From assembly GCA_028227395.1 (NCBI GenBank), contig JAOIZZ010000004.1:62001-126000 (forward strand): a DNA stretch of 64,000 nt, written 5' to 3'. Origin of the DNA: Woeseiaceae bacterium. Lineage in GTDB: Bacteria; Pseudomonadota; Gammaproteobacteria; Steroidobacterales; Woeseiaceae. Positions 9,018 through 18,696 of this stretch are shown here, piece after piece. The notes under the pieces were generated by a model that saw only the letters and a program-made list of their open reading frames with translations, was not told the DNA's origin and did not search any database. Positions within the stretch are counted from its first letter, which is position 1; each line of letters begins with the position of its first letter. The translations under genes and the position numbers were made by a program.

Positions 9018-10151
9018 ATCCATAATACGATCACCAAATAATTGCTTAAAGGTCTGAACGTAATAGCGCATATGCTCTGGCTTATCCATACTGACCCTAG
9101 ACCAATTAGTAAACGGTGGAAAAGGTCTTCCTGAGGCAATACCATGCTCTAACAAAGCAGTATTTATCTCCCGAACTGGTATCCCTGTTTCAAAGAAAGT
9201 AAAGTTAGCGTTCGACTTAATATAACGAACGCTCAGTTCATTAAGCATCTCTTCAACTATCTTTAATGATTCTTTATTTTGTCTTCGCGTATAATCTTGA
9301 AATTCCTGATCTTGGTAACTTGCATATGCCGCTTCAATACCAAGAGTATTATTTTTTCCTGTCCTTAGTTCTCTAATTTGCTTTATTTGATCAGGATGAG
9401 CGAACCCAAAACCGACGGCCAAGCCAGCCAAGCCATGAATTTTTGATGCGGTTCTCGCCACAATAATATTTCGATGACCTTTAGCTATTAGGTCAATCAT
9501 TGAGCCATATTCAGGGTTTTCTACGAATTCATAGTATGCCTCATCGACAAAAACTAACCTATCTTTCGAAACCTCTAATACAAAATCTCTTAATGCATCT
9601 TTATTAATTATATTTGGGATCGGGTTATTTGGATTAACAAGATAGACCATCTTGGTGTCGGGCCTTATAGCACCTGCAACTGCCTCTAGGTCACAAGCTA
9701 GGTTCTCATCCACAGGTACTCTTATAATTTCAGTGCCTGCTCTAGAAGCATAACGGACCAAATCTTGATAAGTTGGGTCAACACAAACTACAGACCCTTT
9801 TTCCCAGCTTGCAATTAAGCCACCGGTTTTAAGTATCTCTCCTGAGCCTGTCCCCATAGCAACATGATCAGAAGTTACTCCATTTTGTTTGGCTATTAAT
9901 TCAACTAATTTGCGACGACTTCCACCACCATATTTATTCGTTAAATCCATGCCTTCATTAATTGCTTGTAATGCAACTCTTGAAGGACCATATGGGTTTT
10001 CATTTTTATCAGCACGTACAAGCTCAAACGGTCTTGGTATAACCGCTGCAGCGAATAAAGGGTTAGATAACGGATTAAGCATTGAAAGTGCATTCGCCCC
10101 TAATAACGCGCCACCTGAGAGTAAAATCCTACGCCTACTAATATTTTCCAT
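9006..10151 (-). CDS. HisC-like class I/II aminotransferase with twin-arginine signal
   Basis: Fold-type-I PLP aminotransferase similar to histidinol-phosphate aminotransferase: NENPYGPS near 49-56, Asn-Pro-Asn-Asn-Pro at about 173-177, Asp203 in FVDEAY and Schiff-base Lys237 in TASKIHGL. It begins with SRRRILLSGGALLG, a twin-arginine signal, and a hydrophobic stretch to about residue 36. This predicts export of a folded PLP enzyme, whereas biosynthetic HisC is cytoplasmic. No his genes are nearby. An AAGGGA ribosome site supports the start. A periplasmic amino-acid transaminase is the simplest reading; the substrate is unknown. Confidence 0.85.
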   Translation of the reverse strand: MENISRRRILLSGGALLGANALSMLNPLSNPLFAAAVIPRPFELVRADKNENPYGPSRVALQAINEGMDLTNKYGGGSRRKLVELIAKQNGVTSDHVAMGTGSGEILKTGGLIASWEKGSVVCVDPTYQDLVRYASRAGTEIIRVPVDENLACDLEAVAGAIRPDTKMVYLVNPNNPIPNIINKDALRDFVLEVSKDRLVFVDEAYYEFVENPEYGSMIDLIAKGHRNIIVARTASKIHGLAGLAVGFGFAHPDQIKQIRELRTGKNNTLGIEAAYASYQDQEFQDYTRRQNKESLKIVEEMLNELSVRYIKSNANFTFFETGIPVREINTALLEHGIASGRPFPPFTNWSRVSMDKPEHMRYYVQTFKQLFGDRIMDSAS

Positions 10152-10429
10152 AATCCCTTACCTTTATTACAATAAAATTAATAATTATTTTTGAGCTTCA
10201 TTATATTTCAAAAGTCCGTTGATTGGTTGAATTTACTACATTAATTCTAATTATTTAAGTGTAATTATAAAAAACGCCAAGAAAAAATTAGTTCATGAGA
10301 TAAATCTTTTCTTATTTTTAGTATATTTCAGTGGTTTAGGTCTCTTAACGCTGATAATATGCGCGCGCAATAACGTTTTTAAATAATCAATAACAACTCG
10401 ATAAATCATATAAAAAGCGAACATAAATC

Positions 10430-12514
10430 ATGAAAGATCTAAATACATATAGAAATATTGGTATTTTCGCCCATGTAGATGCTGGCAAAACAACCACCAC
10501 TGAACGTATCCTAAAATTAACCGGAAAAATTCATAAAATAGGTGAAGTGCATGATGGGGCCGCAACTACAGATTTCATGGATCAAGAACAAGAGCGCGGT
10601 ATAACAATTCAGTCGGCCGCTACTAGTTGCGAATGGGACAATCATCGCTTAAATATTATTGATACACCGGGGCACGTTGATTTCACAATAGAAGTCTACA
10701 GATCTCTAAAAGTTCTGGATGGTGGTGTTGGAGTTTTTTGTGGCTCAGGTGGTGTAGAGCCTCAATCTGAAACTAATTGGCGTTACGCCAATGAATCTGA
10801 AGTTGCGCGTATTATTCTAGTTAATAAACTAGACCGTATAGGTGCTGACTTCCTTAGAGTGGTTAAACAAGTCAAAGATATCTTGGGTGCCAACGCGTTG
10901 GTTATGGTTTTACCAATAGGGATTGAAGATGATTTTAAAGGTGTTGTGGATTTACTGACAAGAAAAGCATGGGTATGGGGCGGTGATGATGATCCGACAA
11001 ACTTTGAAATAATAGATCCGCCAGAGGAAATGCATGCATCAATTGAGGAATGGCGAGAAAAACTGATTGAAACTGCTGTTGAACAAGATGATGACTTACT
11101 AGAAAAATATCTTGACGGCGAAGAGCCTAGTATCGAAGATTTAAAAAAATGCATTCGAAAAGGAACCATTAATTTAGAGTTCTTCCCTACTTATTGTGGC
11201 TCAGCATTTAAAAATAAAGGCGTACAAAATGTACTTAATGCTGTTGTAGATTATTTACCGAGTCCTACCGAAGTAAAACCTCAACCTGAAGTTGATCTTG
11301 AGGGCAATGAGACAGGTGAGTTCGCTATAGTTGATCCTACTAAGCCCCTACGTGCTTTAGCTTTCAAAATAATGGACGATCGCTATGGCGCACTAACATT
11401 TACTCGCATCTATTCTGGAATGCTGAAAAAAGGCGATAACGTCCTCAATACTTTTACCGGAAAAACTGAAAGAATTGGACGAATCGTCGAAATGCATGCC
11501 GAAGATCGCAAAGAACTCGACTTTGCTCAAGCGGGTGATATTGTGGCGTTATTAGGTATGAAAAATACTAGAACAGGCCACACACTTGCTGATGAGAACA
11601 AGCCAGCAACACTCGAGCCTATGGTTTTCCCTGATCCTGTTATATCTATTGCAATTTCACCTCTAGATAAGGCGGGTACTGAAAAATTAGGTATCGCTTT
11701 AAACAAAATGATACAAGAAGATCCATCTTTCCAGGTTTCTACTGATGAAGATTCAGGAGAGACTATTATCAAAGGGATGGGTGAGCTTCATCTGGATATT
11801 AAAGTCGATATCCTTAGACGTACCCATAATGTTGATGTGGAGATGGGTAAACCACAAGTCGCTTACCGTGAAACAATCACAGAGACTGTAGAAGATACTT
11901 ATATCCATAAGAAACAAACTGGTGGTTCAGGTCAATTTGCAAAAATTGATTACGAAATTGTGCCAGGTGAGCAAAATAGTGGTTATATCTTTGAATCGCA
12001 TGTAACGGGAGGAAATGTTCCCAGAGAATATTGGTCTGCTGTTGAAAAAGCTTTTAAAGTAAGCATGGATGAAGGAATGCTTGCTGGGTTTCCATTGCTT
12101 GATGTTACTTTCAAATTAATGGATGGTGGGTTCCATGCCGTCGACTCTTCTGCAATGGCATTCGAATTAGCCACCAAAGCTGCATATAGACAATCTATAC
12201 CAAAAGCTGGCCCTCAACTTCTAGAACCTATTATGAAGGTTGATGTGTATACGCCAGATGATCATGTGGGTGATGTTATTGGTGACCTCAATCGACGTCG
12301 AGGTATGATCAAATCTCAAGATACTGGACCTACAGGGACAAGAGTAAGTGCTAGTGCCCCTCTAGCTGATATGTTTGGTTATATTGGTGATTTAAGAACT
12401 ATGACTTCAGGTCGTGGGCAGTTTGGAATGGAATTCTCACACTATGCAGCAACGCCAAAGAATGTTGCTGATGAAATCATCAAAGAGACTTTAGCAAGAA
12501 AAGCCGCGAAATAA
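10430..12514 (+). CDS. fusA2: Translation elongation factor G, second type (EF-G2)
   Basis: Ribosomal translocase GTPase of 694 residues. GTPase motifs AHVDAGKTT (G1), DTPGHVDF (G3) and NKLDRIGAD (G4) are intact, and domains II-V follow with [12 protein letters not shown] in domain IV. Several stretches ([33 protein letters not shown]) are typical of the extra EF-G of Vibrio and Pseudomonas rather than of the str-operon copy. It stands alone, without rpsL, rpsG or tuf. In relatives the second EF-G can be specialised in translocation or recycling; the division of labour is unknown here. About 280 nt of upstream leader contain no ORF that I can support, and a hairpin lies just after the stop. 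Confidence 0.95.
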   Translation: MKDLNTYRNIGIFAHVDAGKTTTTERILKLTGKIHKIGEVHDGAATTDFMDQEQERGITIQSAATSCEWDNHRLNIIDTPGHVDFTIEVYRSLKVLDGGVGVFCGSGGVEPQSETNWRYANESEVARIILVNKLDRIGADFLRVVKQVKDILGANALVMVLPIGIEDDFKGVVDLLTRKAWVWGGDDDPTNFEIIDPPEEMHASIEEWREKLIETAVEQDDDLLEKYLDGEEPSIEDLKKCIRKGTINLEFFPTYCGSAFKNKGVQNVLNAVVDYLPSPTEVKPQPEVDLEGNETGEFAIVDPTKPLRALAFKIMDDRYGALTFTRIYSGMLKKGDNVLNTFTGKTERIGRIVEMHAEDRKELDFAQAGDIVALLGMKNTRTGHTLADENKPATLEPMVFPDPVISIAISPLDKAGTEKLGIALNKMIQEDPSFQVSTDEDSGETIIKGMGELHLDIKVDILRRTHNVDVEMGKPQVAYRETITETVEDTYIHKKQTGGSGQFAKIDYEIVPGEQNSGYIFESHVTGGNVPREYWSAVEKAFKVSMDEGMLAGFPLLDVTFKLMDGGFHAVDSSAMAFELATKAAYRQSIPKAGPQLLEPIMKVDVYTPDDHVGDVIGDLNRRRGMIKSQDTGPTGTRVSASAPLADMFGYIGDLRTMTSGRGQFGMEFSHYAATPKNVADEIIKETLARKAAK

Positions 12515-12530
12515 GATAATTATTTATACT

Positions 12531-12560
12531 AAAGTCGAGTCATGTCCATGGCTCGACTTT
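12531..12560. terminator. Probable bidirectional hairpin between convergent fusA2 and RND genes
   Basis: A 9-bp perfect stem, AAAGTCGAG paired with CTCGACTTT, encloses a 12-nt loop that itself contains CATG..CATG. It sits 16 nt after the fusA2 stop and 18 nt beyond the RND gene's stop. The run of T after the stem is short (TTT then GTCTC), so efficiency is uncertain. Confidence 0.6.
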
Positions 12561-12578
12561 GTCTCATCTCTGTAAAAG

Positions 12579-15500
12579 CTAACTATAGGTAACCGAAGCC
12601 TCGGGCAATGTTTCTGTTCGTTTAAATTTACTTACTAGATCATCCTGAATAACGTATAGACACGGAATCAAGAACAATGTGATGACAGTCGCGAAGACTA
12701 TTCCAAATGAAATAGATATTGCCATCGGTATAACAAATTGCGCTTGCGTGCTTGTTTCTAGCATTATTGGCATCAAGCCAATCGCCGTAGTTAATGATGT
12801 TAGTGTGATCGCCCTAAACCTTTGAGTACCTGACCTAACAACTGCCTCAATAAGTTCTATTCCCTCTTCGCGTTCTTTATTTATGAAGTCAACCATGATA
12901 ATACTATCATTGACCACCACCCCGGCTAATGCGACTAAACCGAATAAAGAAAACATACTAATTGCTTCATCAAATACAATATGCCCAATTACAGCCCCAA
13001 TCAATCCAAACGGGATTACAGCCATGATTATAATTGGTTGAATATAAGAGCGTAATGGGATTGCGATGAGCACATAAATTAAAAACAATGCCGCTATTGA
13101 AGCGGTAGTTAGCTCGCGTAATAATTTTACTGTCTCACTACTGGTGCCCTCTAGATTAAACTCAAGATCAGGAAACTCCTCTTTTAGCTCAGGGAGAAAA
13201 TTATCTATAATATCAGCCGTTACGGCGGAAGGTTGAACGCTTGCAGCATCAACGTCTGCCGATACAGTAACAACACGTTCACCATCTTCACGCTGAATTT
13301 GAGAATAGGCTTTACCAAAACTGGCAGTTGCAACTGATGAAAATGGAACTTCATCGCCAAGATCATTCCTTATCCTCATTGATTCGAGATTATCAATTGA
13401 TTTCCTATCTCCTTCTGGATAGCGCACCATTACTTTTATCTCATTCCTTCCTCTTTGGATGCGTTGTGCTTCTTCACCATAAAAAGCCTGCCTAACCTGC
13501 CTACCAACAGATGCCATAGAAAATCCCAGTGTTTCCGCATTAGATTTAACATCGAGCTTGATTTCCTCACCACCAACACTCAGCGAACTTCTTATGTCGA
13601 ATACACCCTTGTACTCTTTTAATTTTCTTTGTAGTGCCTTGGAAGATTTTTCTAGTTGATTGATATCTTGCCCGATAATGTTAAAGCCCAAGTCCGAACC
13701 TCCACCGATACTCCTACCCGAGTCGAACGTTAATTTTTTTACGCCTGGCATTTCCTCTACTCGATCACGCCACATATTTTCTACTTCAAGTACAGTGACT
13801 TCTCTATTATTAAATGGTAATTCAGCAACAAGTAATCCAATTCCATCACCACTAGTTGGTGTACCCAAATCGGTCATACCGCCCGTGTATGCGCCCAATT
13901 TATTTATCGGTGGTAATTCTCCTGGGTGAGTAATCAACCATTCTTCATTTAACTCAAGGGCGTGTGCTTCAATTCTATTTATTACATTGTCACGAAGTTC
14001 AGCCGGTGACCCATCAATCATGGTCAGCTCGACTACAACATAATCACCTGGTACTTGGGGGAAAATCATAAATCTTGTAAGACCGCTATTGAGCACGCCC
14101 ATTATTACAATTAACGCAGCCAAGAAAGAAACTGCGGTAAGACCACGATTCTCAACTGCTTTTTTGATTAAAGGTGCGTATTTATATTCAATCACATAAT
14201 TTAGAGAATTTTGAACATTGCGATTGGCTCTTTGAAATAGTCTTGCTGGTCTCTTATACCAGGGGATACTTGCATACGGAGAAAAAATAACATCTTCATC
14301 AATTTCATCTATTCTTGCATGGGCGAGATGAGCAGGCAGTATCAGCTTAGATTCGATGATTGAGAAAAACAGACATAGAATAACCACTACAGACATAGCC
14401 TTAAAGAAAGGTCCACCAAAACCTGTTACAAACAACATTGGTGCAAAGGCAGCGATGGTAGTTAAAACACCAAAAGTTGCAGGTACTGCTACTTTCTGTG
14501 CACCTTTAATTACATTTTCAATATTATGACCATCTGCTCGTATTTTTGTATAAATACTCTCACCAATGATAATGGCATCATCAACGACAATTCCAAGTAC
14601 CATAATAAAGCCAAACAAACTTATTAAATTTATTGTTACTGGAAATGGACCCAATGGCATCAGCCATAAGGCACCAAAAAAAGATATGGGAATACCTATT
14701 ACAGCCCAAAACGCGACTTTCATACGTAGAAATAATGACAGCACAATGAAAACCAATAATGCACCTTGAGCCATATTTTTTGTCATCATATCAAGGCGAT
14801 CTTGAAGGTAAATAGATCTATCGCCCCAAACCTCTAACTCAACCCCATCTGGTAATGTTGCTGAACGTTCTTTTATATATTTTTTTACTCGATTGGCTGT
14901 TTCAATTTCATTTTCTGCGGCTGCTGCAAGAATCTCCATATCCAATGAGGGTTTACCATTAAACCGTCCCCAAGAATTTGATTCTACAAAACCATCATCT
15001 ATGACAGCGATATCAGAAAGTAGCAGTCTAGAGCCATCCGGATATGTCCTAAGGACAAGCTCGCCAAATTCCTCACCGGTATAGACTTGCCCTTTAGTCC
15101 TAAGCAGGATATCTCCTCCCTCTGATCTTATTCTTCCACCCGGTAAATCGATGGATGAGGCTCTAATCGCTTGGGAAACCTCACTCATTGTTAAATCATA
15201 TTCCCGTAATGTATTTTCTGTAACCTCAACACTGATTTCAAAATCACGATCACCCATCATATTTATACTTTTTATTTCAGGGTAATTTAATAATTCATCT
15301 TTGATGTCTTGAGCAATATTTTTTCGTTGATATTCATCAATGTCACCATATATAGAAACAAATAAAATACCCTGCGGCGCCTCAACTTTATATACAACTG
15401 GCTTTTCTGTTAGCTCTGGAAAAGTAGATATTGCGTCTACCTTTGCCTTGATTTCATTAAGTACTTCATTAATATCAACTCCGATCTCAACTTCAGCTCT

Positions 15501-15794
15501 TACACTACCCACACCCTCTGACGCTGTAGATTTGAGCTTTATGATACCTTTTGTATCTCTTATAGCTTCCTCTATCTTTATAACAACACCCTCTTCCACC
15601 TCTTCGGGTGCTGCACCAAGATAAGGCACTCTTACTGAAACATAATTGAGATCAAAATCTGGAGTAGTTTGTTTTCTCAAGTCAAAAGCTGAATACCAAC
15701 CAAGGCCAATGATGGCAACCATTAGCAAATTCGCAGCGACAGGATTCCTGACGAACCATCCTATTATTCCTTCTTTTTTATTCTCTTTTTTCAT
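12579..15794 (-). CDS. RND-family efflux transporter permease (inner-membrane pump)
   Basis: Proton-driven RND permease of 1071 residues, the AcrB/MdtB superfamily type. TM1 lies at 13-32. Two repeated halves each contain a periplasmic loop of about 300 residues. The proton-relay aspartate pair is visible in GIVVDDAIII within TM4. The C-terminal half repeats the pattern (GVVVNDSIIMVDF). The gene follows its membrane-fusion partner by 17 nt, so pump and adaptor form an operon; no outer-membrane TolC-like gene is in the window. The drug or lipid substrate cannot be inferred. It is distinct from heavy-metal CusA types, lacking obvious methionine clusters. Confidence 0.92.
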   Translation of the reverse strand: MKKENKKEGIIGWFVRNPVAANLLMVAIIGLGWYSAFDLRKQTTPDFDLNYVSVRVPYLGAAPEEVEEGVVIKIEEAIRDTKGIIKLKSTASEGVGSVRAEVEIGVDINEVLNEIKAKVDAISTFPELTEKPVVYKVEAPQGILFVSIYGDIDEYQRKNIAQDIKDELLNYPEIKSINMMGDRDFEISVEVTENTLREYDLTMSEVSQAIRASSIDLPGGRIRSEGGDILLRTKGQVYTGEEFGELVLRTYPDGSRLLLSDIAVIDDGFVESNSWGRFNGKPSLDMEILAAAAENEIETANRVKKYIKERSATLPDGVELEVWGDRSIYLQDRLDMMTKNMAQGALLVFIVLSLFLRMKVAFWAVIGIPISFFGALWLMPLGPFPVTINLISLFGFIMVLGIVVDDAIIIGESIYTKIRADGHNIENVIKGAQKVAVPATFGVLTTIAAFAPMLFVTGFGGPFFKAMSVVVILCLFFSIIESKLILPAHLAHARIDEIDEDVIFSPYASIPWYKRPARLFQRANRNVQNSLNYVIEYKYAPLIKKAVENRGLTAVSFLAALIVIMGVLNSGLTRFMIFPQVPGDYVVVELTMIDGSPAELRDNVINRIEAHALELNEEWLITHPGELPPINKLGAYTGGMTDLGTPTSGDGIGLLVAELPFNNREVTVLEVENMWRDRVEEMPGVKKLTFDSGRSIGGGSDLGFNIIGQDINQLEKSSKALQRKLKEYKGVFDIRSSLSVGGEEIKLDVKSNAETLGFSMASVGRQVRQAFYGEEAQRIQRGRNEIKVMVRYPEGDRKSIDNLESMRIRNDLGDEVPFSSVATASFGKAYSQIQREDGERVVTVSADVDAASVQPSAVTADIIDNFLPELKEEFPDLEFNLEGTSSETVKLLRELTTASIAALFLIYVLIAIPLRSYIQPIIIMAVIPFGLIGAVIGHIVFDEAISMFSLFGLVALAGVVVNDSIIMVDFINKEREEGIELIEAVVRSGTQRFRAITLTSLTTAIGLMPIMLETSTQAQFVIPMAISISFGIVFATVITLFLIPCLYVIQDDLVSKFKRTETLPEASVTYS

Positions 15795-15811
15795 GATTGA
15801 GTTTTATTGAT

Positions 15812-16936
15812 TTATTGTTGATCTATTCTGACGCTCATTCCATTTATCCCATCTTTTAAATTGGTGGTGCTGATTCTTTGTCCATCTTCGATTCCATCGA
15901 TAATATAACCAAAATCTCTATCAGCCCTAATTAGCTCTATATCTTGGTAATAAATTTTATTTTCTCCATCAATTAAGACGATTTGCCTATTATTGATAAT
16001 TGCTGAACGAGGGATTTTAATAAATTCATAGTTTTTGTTTGGATGAATTCTTGCAGAAACGAATGTTCCTATTGGTAAAATAGGCATATTAATTTGATTC
16101 TTGAGATTATATGGATCTTCTAATCTTGCTACCGCGTATGTCATTCTTGTTTTTTCATCAACAACGCCCTCACTTCTAACTATGAAACCTGATCTAATTT
16201 TTTCTGGAATAAACTGACCAATAATGAGATCAACTTTTGGACCAATGAATTGTTCTTTTCCTGATACCTCACTCGAAGTTGGAAGATCGGCGAAAACTAA
16301 ATCTCTGTCAGATAAAGGCAATCTTATTTCTGCAAAATTAGTAGCAAATGTAACACCAAGTTGCTTACCTATATTTACATATTGACCCAGATCAGCTGAT
16401 TTCACTTTCACCATTCCGTCATAGGGTAATTTTATCTCAGTTTTATCGAGGTTACGTTGTGCTACCACGAGACCTGACTCGGCAACCGCCAAAGCCGTAA
16501 TGGCTGACAAATAGTCAGATTCTGATAAATAGCCTTGTTTTCTTATCTTTGTAGCATCTTCATATTCGTTCTGCCTTTGATCTTTAAGAGCAATGGCTTG
16601 ATCAAGGGCGACCTGATAGGTGGTCGCATCTATACGCATAAGTATTTCGTTCTTTCTAAAAACACCACCAACTAAAAACTTTGGAGATATATCTATTATA
16701 GTTCCAGAGATTTCTGCACTTAAAATGGTTTCTATTAGAGGGGCCACCATACCTTGACTATCGACTGAGATTTTAACTTCTTCTTTTTTTAATATTAACG
16801 ATGATACTATCGGTGGCTTTGATTCTTGATCGTTTTTTTCTGGTTCGAGTTTTAATTTACCAAGAAAAAAATAAAGCACAAGCGACAGAATTAAAATTAG
16901 AATCGCAATTTTAGTATTTTTTTTCTTAATAGCCAT
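15812..16936 (-). CDS. RND efflux periplasmic adaptor (membrane fusion protein)
   Basis: Adaptor of the HlyD/AcrA type: N-terminal membrane anchor (about residues 10-26), lipoyl half-motif (AEISGTIIDISPKF), a short alpha-hairpin around DQRQNEYEDA and SESDYLSA, second lipoyl half (LPYDGMVKVKSADLGQYV), then beta-barrel and membrane-proximal domains. The frame extends to a GTG at 16960, but the ATG at 16936 has a GGGAG ribosome site and gives a normal start. It should bridge the permease encoded next to an outer-membrane channel supplied elsewhere. About 170 nt upstream, to rarD, hold no recognised gene. Confidence 0.9.
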   Translation of the reverse strand: MAIKKKNTKIAILILILSLVLYFFLGKLKLEPEKNDQESKPPIVSSLILKKEEVKISVDSQGMVAPLIETILSAEISGTIIDISPKFLVGGVFRKNEILMRIDATTYQVALDQAIALKDQRQNEYEDATKIRKQGYLSESDYLSAITALAVAESGLVVAQRNLDKTEIKLPYDGMVKVKSADLGQYVNIGKQLGVTFATNFAEIRLPLSDRDLVFADLPTSSEVSGKEQFIGPKVDLIIGQFIPEKIRSGFIVRSEGVVDEKTRMTYAVARLEDPYNLKNQINMPILPIGTFVSARIHPNKNYEFIKIPRSAIINNRQIVLIDGENKIYYQDIELIRADRDFGYIIDGIEDGQRISTTNLKDGINGMSVRIDQQ

Positions 16937-17110
16937 GAAGATTAACTCCCTAATTATCACTCCATTATCTCTTAAAAGACATTTAATTACAGTATGTGCT
17001 TATTAAATATTTGTAAGTATTTGTAAAGATCACTGAAGTATTTTCATGGAGATAGAAAAAATTATTAGGCATAATAATCAAAGATTATGAGTTAACGGCT
17101 CGTTCTAATA

Positions 17111-18016
17111 TCAATAAGAATTGATATCTTTTTTTGTCACTGCATCATAGATAAAAATTGATATCGCTAGCCAAATACAAGAAAAACAGATCATGCTCGG
17201 CACTGATAAAATTTCTCCATAAAAAAGAGCGATAATAAATTGCATAGTTGGCGATAAAAATTGCATCATTCCGATCGTCGTAAGTCGAAGTTTTCTTGCA
17301 GCAACAGCGAATAAAAGTAGAGGGATTACAGTAATCGGACCCGCCAAAAGGAGCAATCCAATCATTGATGAATCATTGTTGGCGAAGATAGCAAAGCCAC
17401 CTTGAGTAATATGGTAAAAATAAGCCAACGCTAAAGGGCATATAATTAGCGTTTCAATAAATAGACCGGGCATGGCACCTACAGCAACATTTTTTCTAAT
17501 CACGCCATATACAGTAAACGAAGCTGCCAAGGTTATGGCGATCCATGGAAACTGCCCAGTACTCATTGTTAAAATCAAAACCCCTATTGCAGCAATAGAG
17601 ATTGCAACAGCTTGAAGTACTCTGAGCTTCTCTTTCAGAAAGATTACTCCCACTAAAACATAAAATAAAGGGTTGATGTAATAACCTAAGCTTGCTTGCA
17701 ATACTTGATTAGTCTGCACTGAATATATGTAAATATACCAATTCATCCCAATCAACAAAGCAGTAATAAAAAGAAGACCCATGATACGGATATCGGTAAA
17801 TGCTGCCTTGATTTCTGGAATTTGTTTTCGCCCGAGTACAATGAGTAAGCCGAATGGAACCGACCAGATAATACGATGCGCAAGGACTTCTATGGATGGA
17901 ACAGCATCGACGGATTTAATATAAATAGGCAAAAGCCCATAACAAACATAAGCAATTAATGCCGCAATTAAGCCTTGTTTGGTTTTTTTTATTTTTGTAA
18001 TTTCTTCAGCGTTCAT
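17111..18016 (-). CDS. rarD: RarD-like EamA-family transporter
   Basis: Ten-helix drug/metabolite transporter of the RarD branch. The N-terminal KQGLIAALIAYVCYGLLPIYIK and AHRIIWSVPFG motifs are characteristic of RarD, and the two five-helix EamA repeats are discernible. Length of 301 residues is normal. The transported compound is unknown for most members. It is monocistronic, divergent from the small RHH gene. Its final codons overlap an AT-rich inverted repeat that is followed by a T-run only on the opposite strand, so I do not call a terminator there. Confidence 0.88.
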   Translation of the reverse strand: MNAEEITKIKKTKQGLIAALIAYVCYGLLPIYIKSVDAVPSIEVLAHRIIWSVPFGLLIVLGRKQIPEIKAAFTDIRIMGLLFITALLIGMNWYIYIYSVQTNQVLQASLGYYINPLFYVLVGVIFLKEKLRVLQAVAISIAAIGVLILTMSTGQFPWIAITLAASFTVYGVIRKNVAVGAMPGLFIETLIICPLALAYFYHITQGGFAIFANNDSSMIGLLLLAGPITVIPLLLFAVAARKLRLTTIGMMQFLSPTMQFIIALFYGEILSVPSMICFSCIWLAISIFIYDAVTKKDINSY

Positions 18017-18153
18017 TGTTTTTATTTTTTGTGAACATTAACCTCAATCGAATAATTCTTCATCCTGATCTAATTCAAAACAAAGTCAAACTAAATCTAT
18101 TTAATTTGTAACCATGATTTCTTATAACGTTCAATGAAGTCGCAATATGATAT

Positions 18154-18200
18154 TTGACACTTATAGCTAATTGCGTTACATTTAATATTATTTGTATAAT
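18154..18200 (+). promoter_or_regulatory. Candidate sigma-70 promoter(s) for the RHH small-gene pair
   Basis: A perfect -35 TTGACA (18154-18159) is 17 nt from TACATT (18177-18182). A second, consensus -10 TATAAT at 18195-18200 has TTGCGT 18 nt upstream. Use of the second would place the transcript start about nine bases before the ATG at 18216, leaving almost no leader. Both are by eye; which is used is unknown. Confidence 0.5.
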
Positions 18201-18215
18201 ATATGTATAGCATTT

Positions 18216-18401
18216 ATGAAAACAGCCACACTAAATCTTCGTATCTCACCGCCGCTAAAAGAAGGAATAAAAATAGCGGCCAACAAAGAACATCGAAGTA
18301 TTGCCAATATGATCGAAATGTTAATAAGAAAACATTGCAATGACAGTGGTATAGAAATTACAGAAATATATGGAATAAAAAAAGAGAGCTCAAATGGATG
18401 A
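18216..18401 (+). CDS. Small ribbon-helix-helix (CopG/Arc-like) protein
   Basis: A 61-residue protein with a ribbon-helix-helix layout: N-terminal strand ATLNLRIS, helix PPLKEGIKIAANKE, turn at HRSI and second helix ANMIEMLIRKHC, then a polar tail. Such proteins bind operators as dimers and often autoregulate a following gene. The frame can be extended upstream to an ATG at 18192, but that lies before the consensus -10, so 18216 is preferred. It overlaps the next gene by 8 nt, as in toxin-antitoxin or plasmid-control pairs. Confidence 0.75.
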   Translation: MKTATLNLRISPPLKEGIKIAANKEHRSIANMIEMLIRKHCNDSGIEITEIYGIKKESSNG

Positions 18402-18648
18402 AAAGATGCTAAGAGCGATGGTATCGGCCGGCGCTATAAAAAAAATTAAAATAATTGGTAATGGCTCTCGTTTTCACATTGAAGCTAATACACCAAATGG
18501 GCACATCACCGCAGAAACTTACAAAGGTAAAGTAAAATCTTGGGTTACGCTTGATGCTGCTGCAAAATGGGTCAGATCAATTGGTGTTGGATCGGCTCAT
18601 ATAAGCCTAACCCACTGGCAACCAGAACAAAGAGATCTTCTGAATTAA
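18394..18648 (+). CDS. Small protein paired with RHH regulator, function unknown
   Basis: An 84-residue soluble protein with no signal or membrane segment. Predicted order is a short helix (MLRAMVSAGAIKKI), a beta-rich centre (FHIEANTPNGHITAETYKGKVKSWVTL) and a helix LDAAAKWVRSIG, ending in HWQPEQRDLLN. It vaguely resembles small partition-associated proteins of mobile elements, but I cannot name a family with confidence. Translational overlap with the RHH gene suggests that they work as a pair; a toxin role is conceivable, though no toxin-family motif is seen. Confidence 0.6.
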   Translation: MDEKMLRAMVSAGAIKKIKIIGNGSRFHIEANTPNGHITAETYKGKVKSWVTLDAAAKWVRSIGVGSAHISLTHWQPEQRDLLN

Positions 18649-18696
18649 TTAACGTTAGTTTCTTTACTTAATACCGTGAATTGCTAGTATTGATTA

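Noticed and set aside
10152-10429. Leader region before fusA2 as possible riboswitch or small RNA
   Set aside because: No clear stem series or conserved motif; only a weak -10-like GATAAT was seen, so nothing is claimed.
17108-17127. Inverted repeat ATATCAAT-AAGA-ATTGATAT followed by a T-run
   Set aside because: The T-run would terminate plus-strand transcription, but no plus-strand gene precedes it. It overlaps the last codons of minus-strand rarD, and the stem is AT-only apart from one pair.
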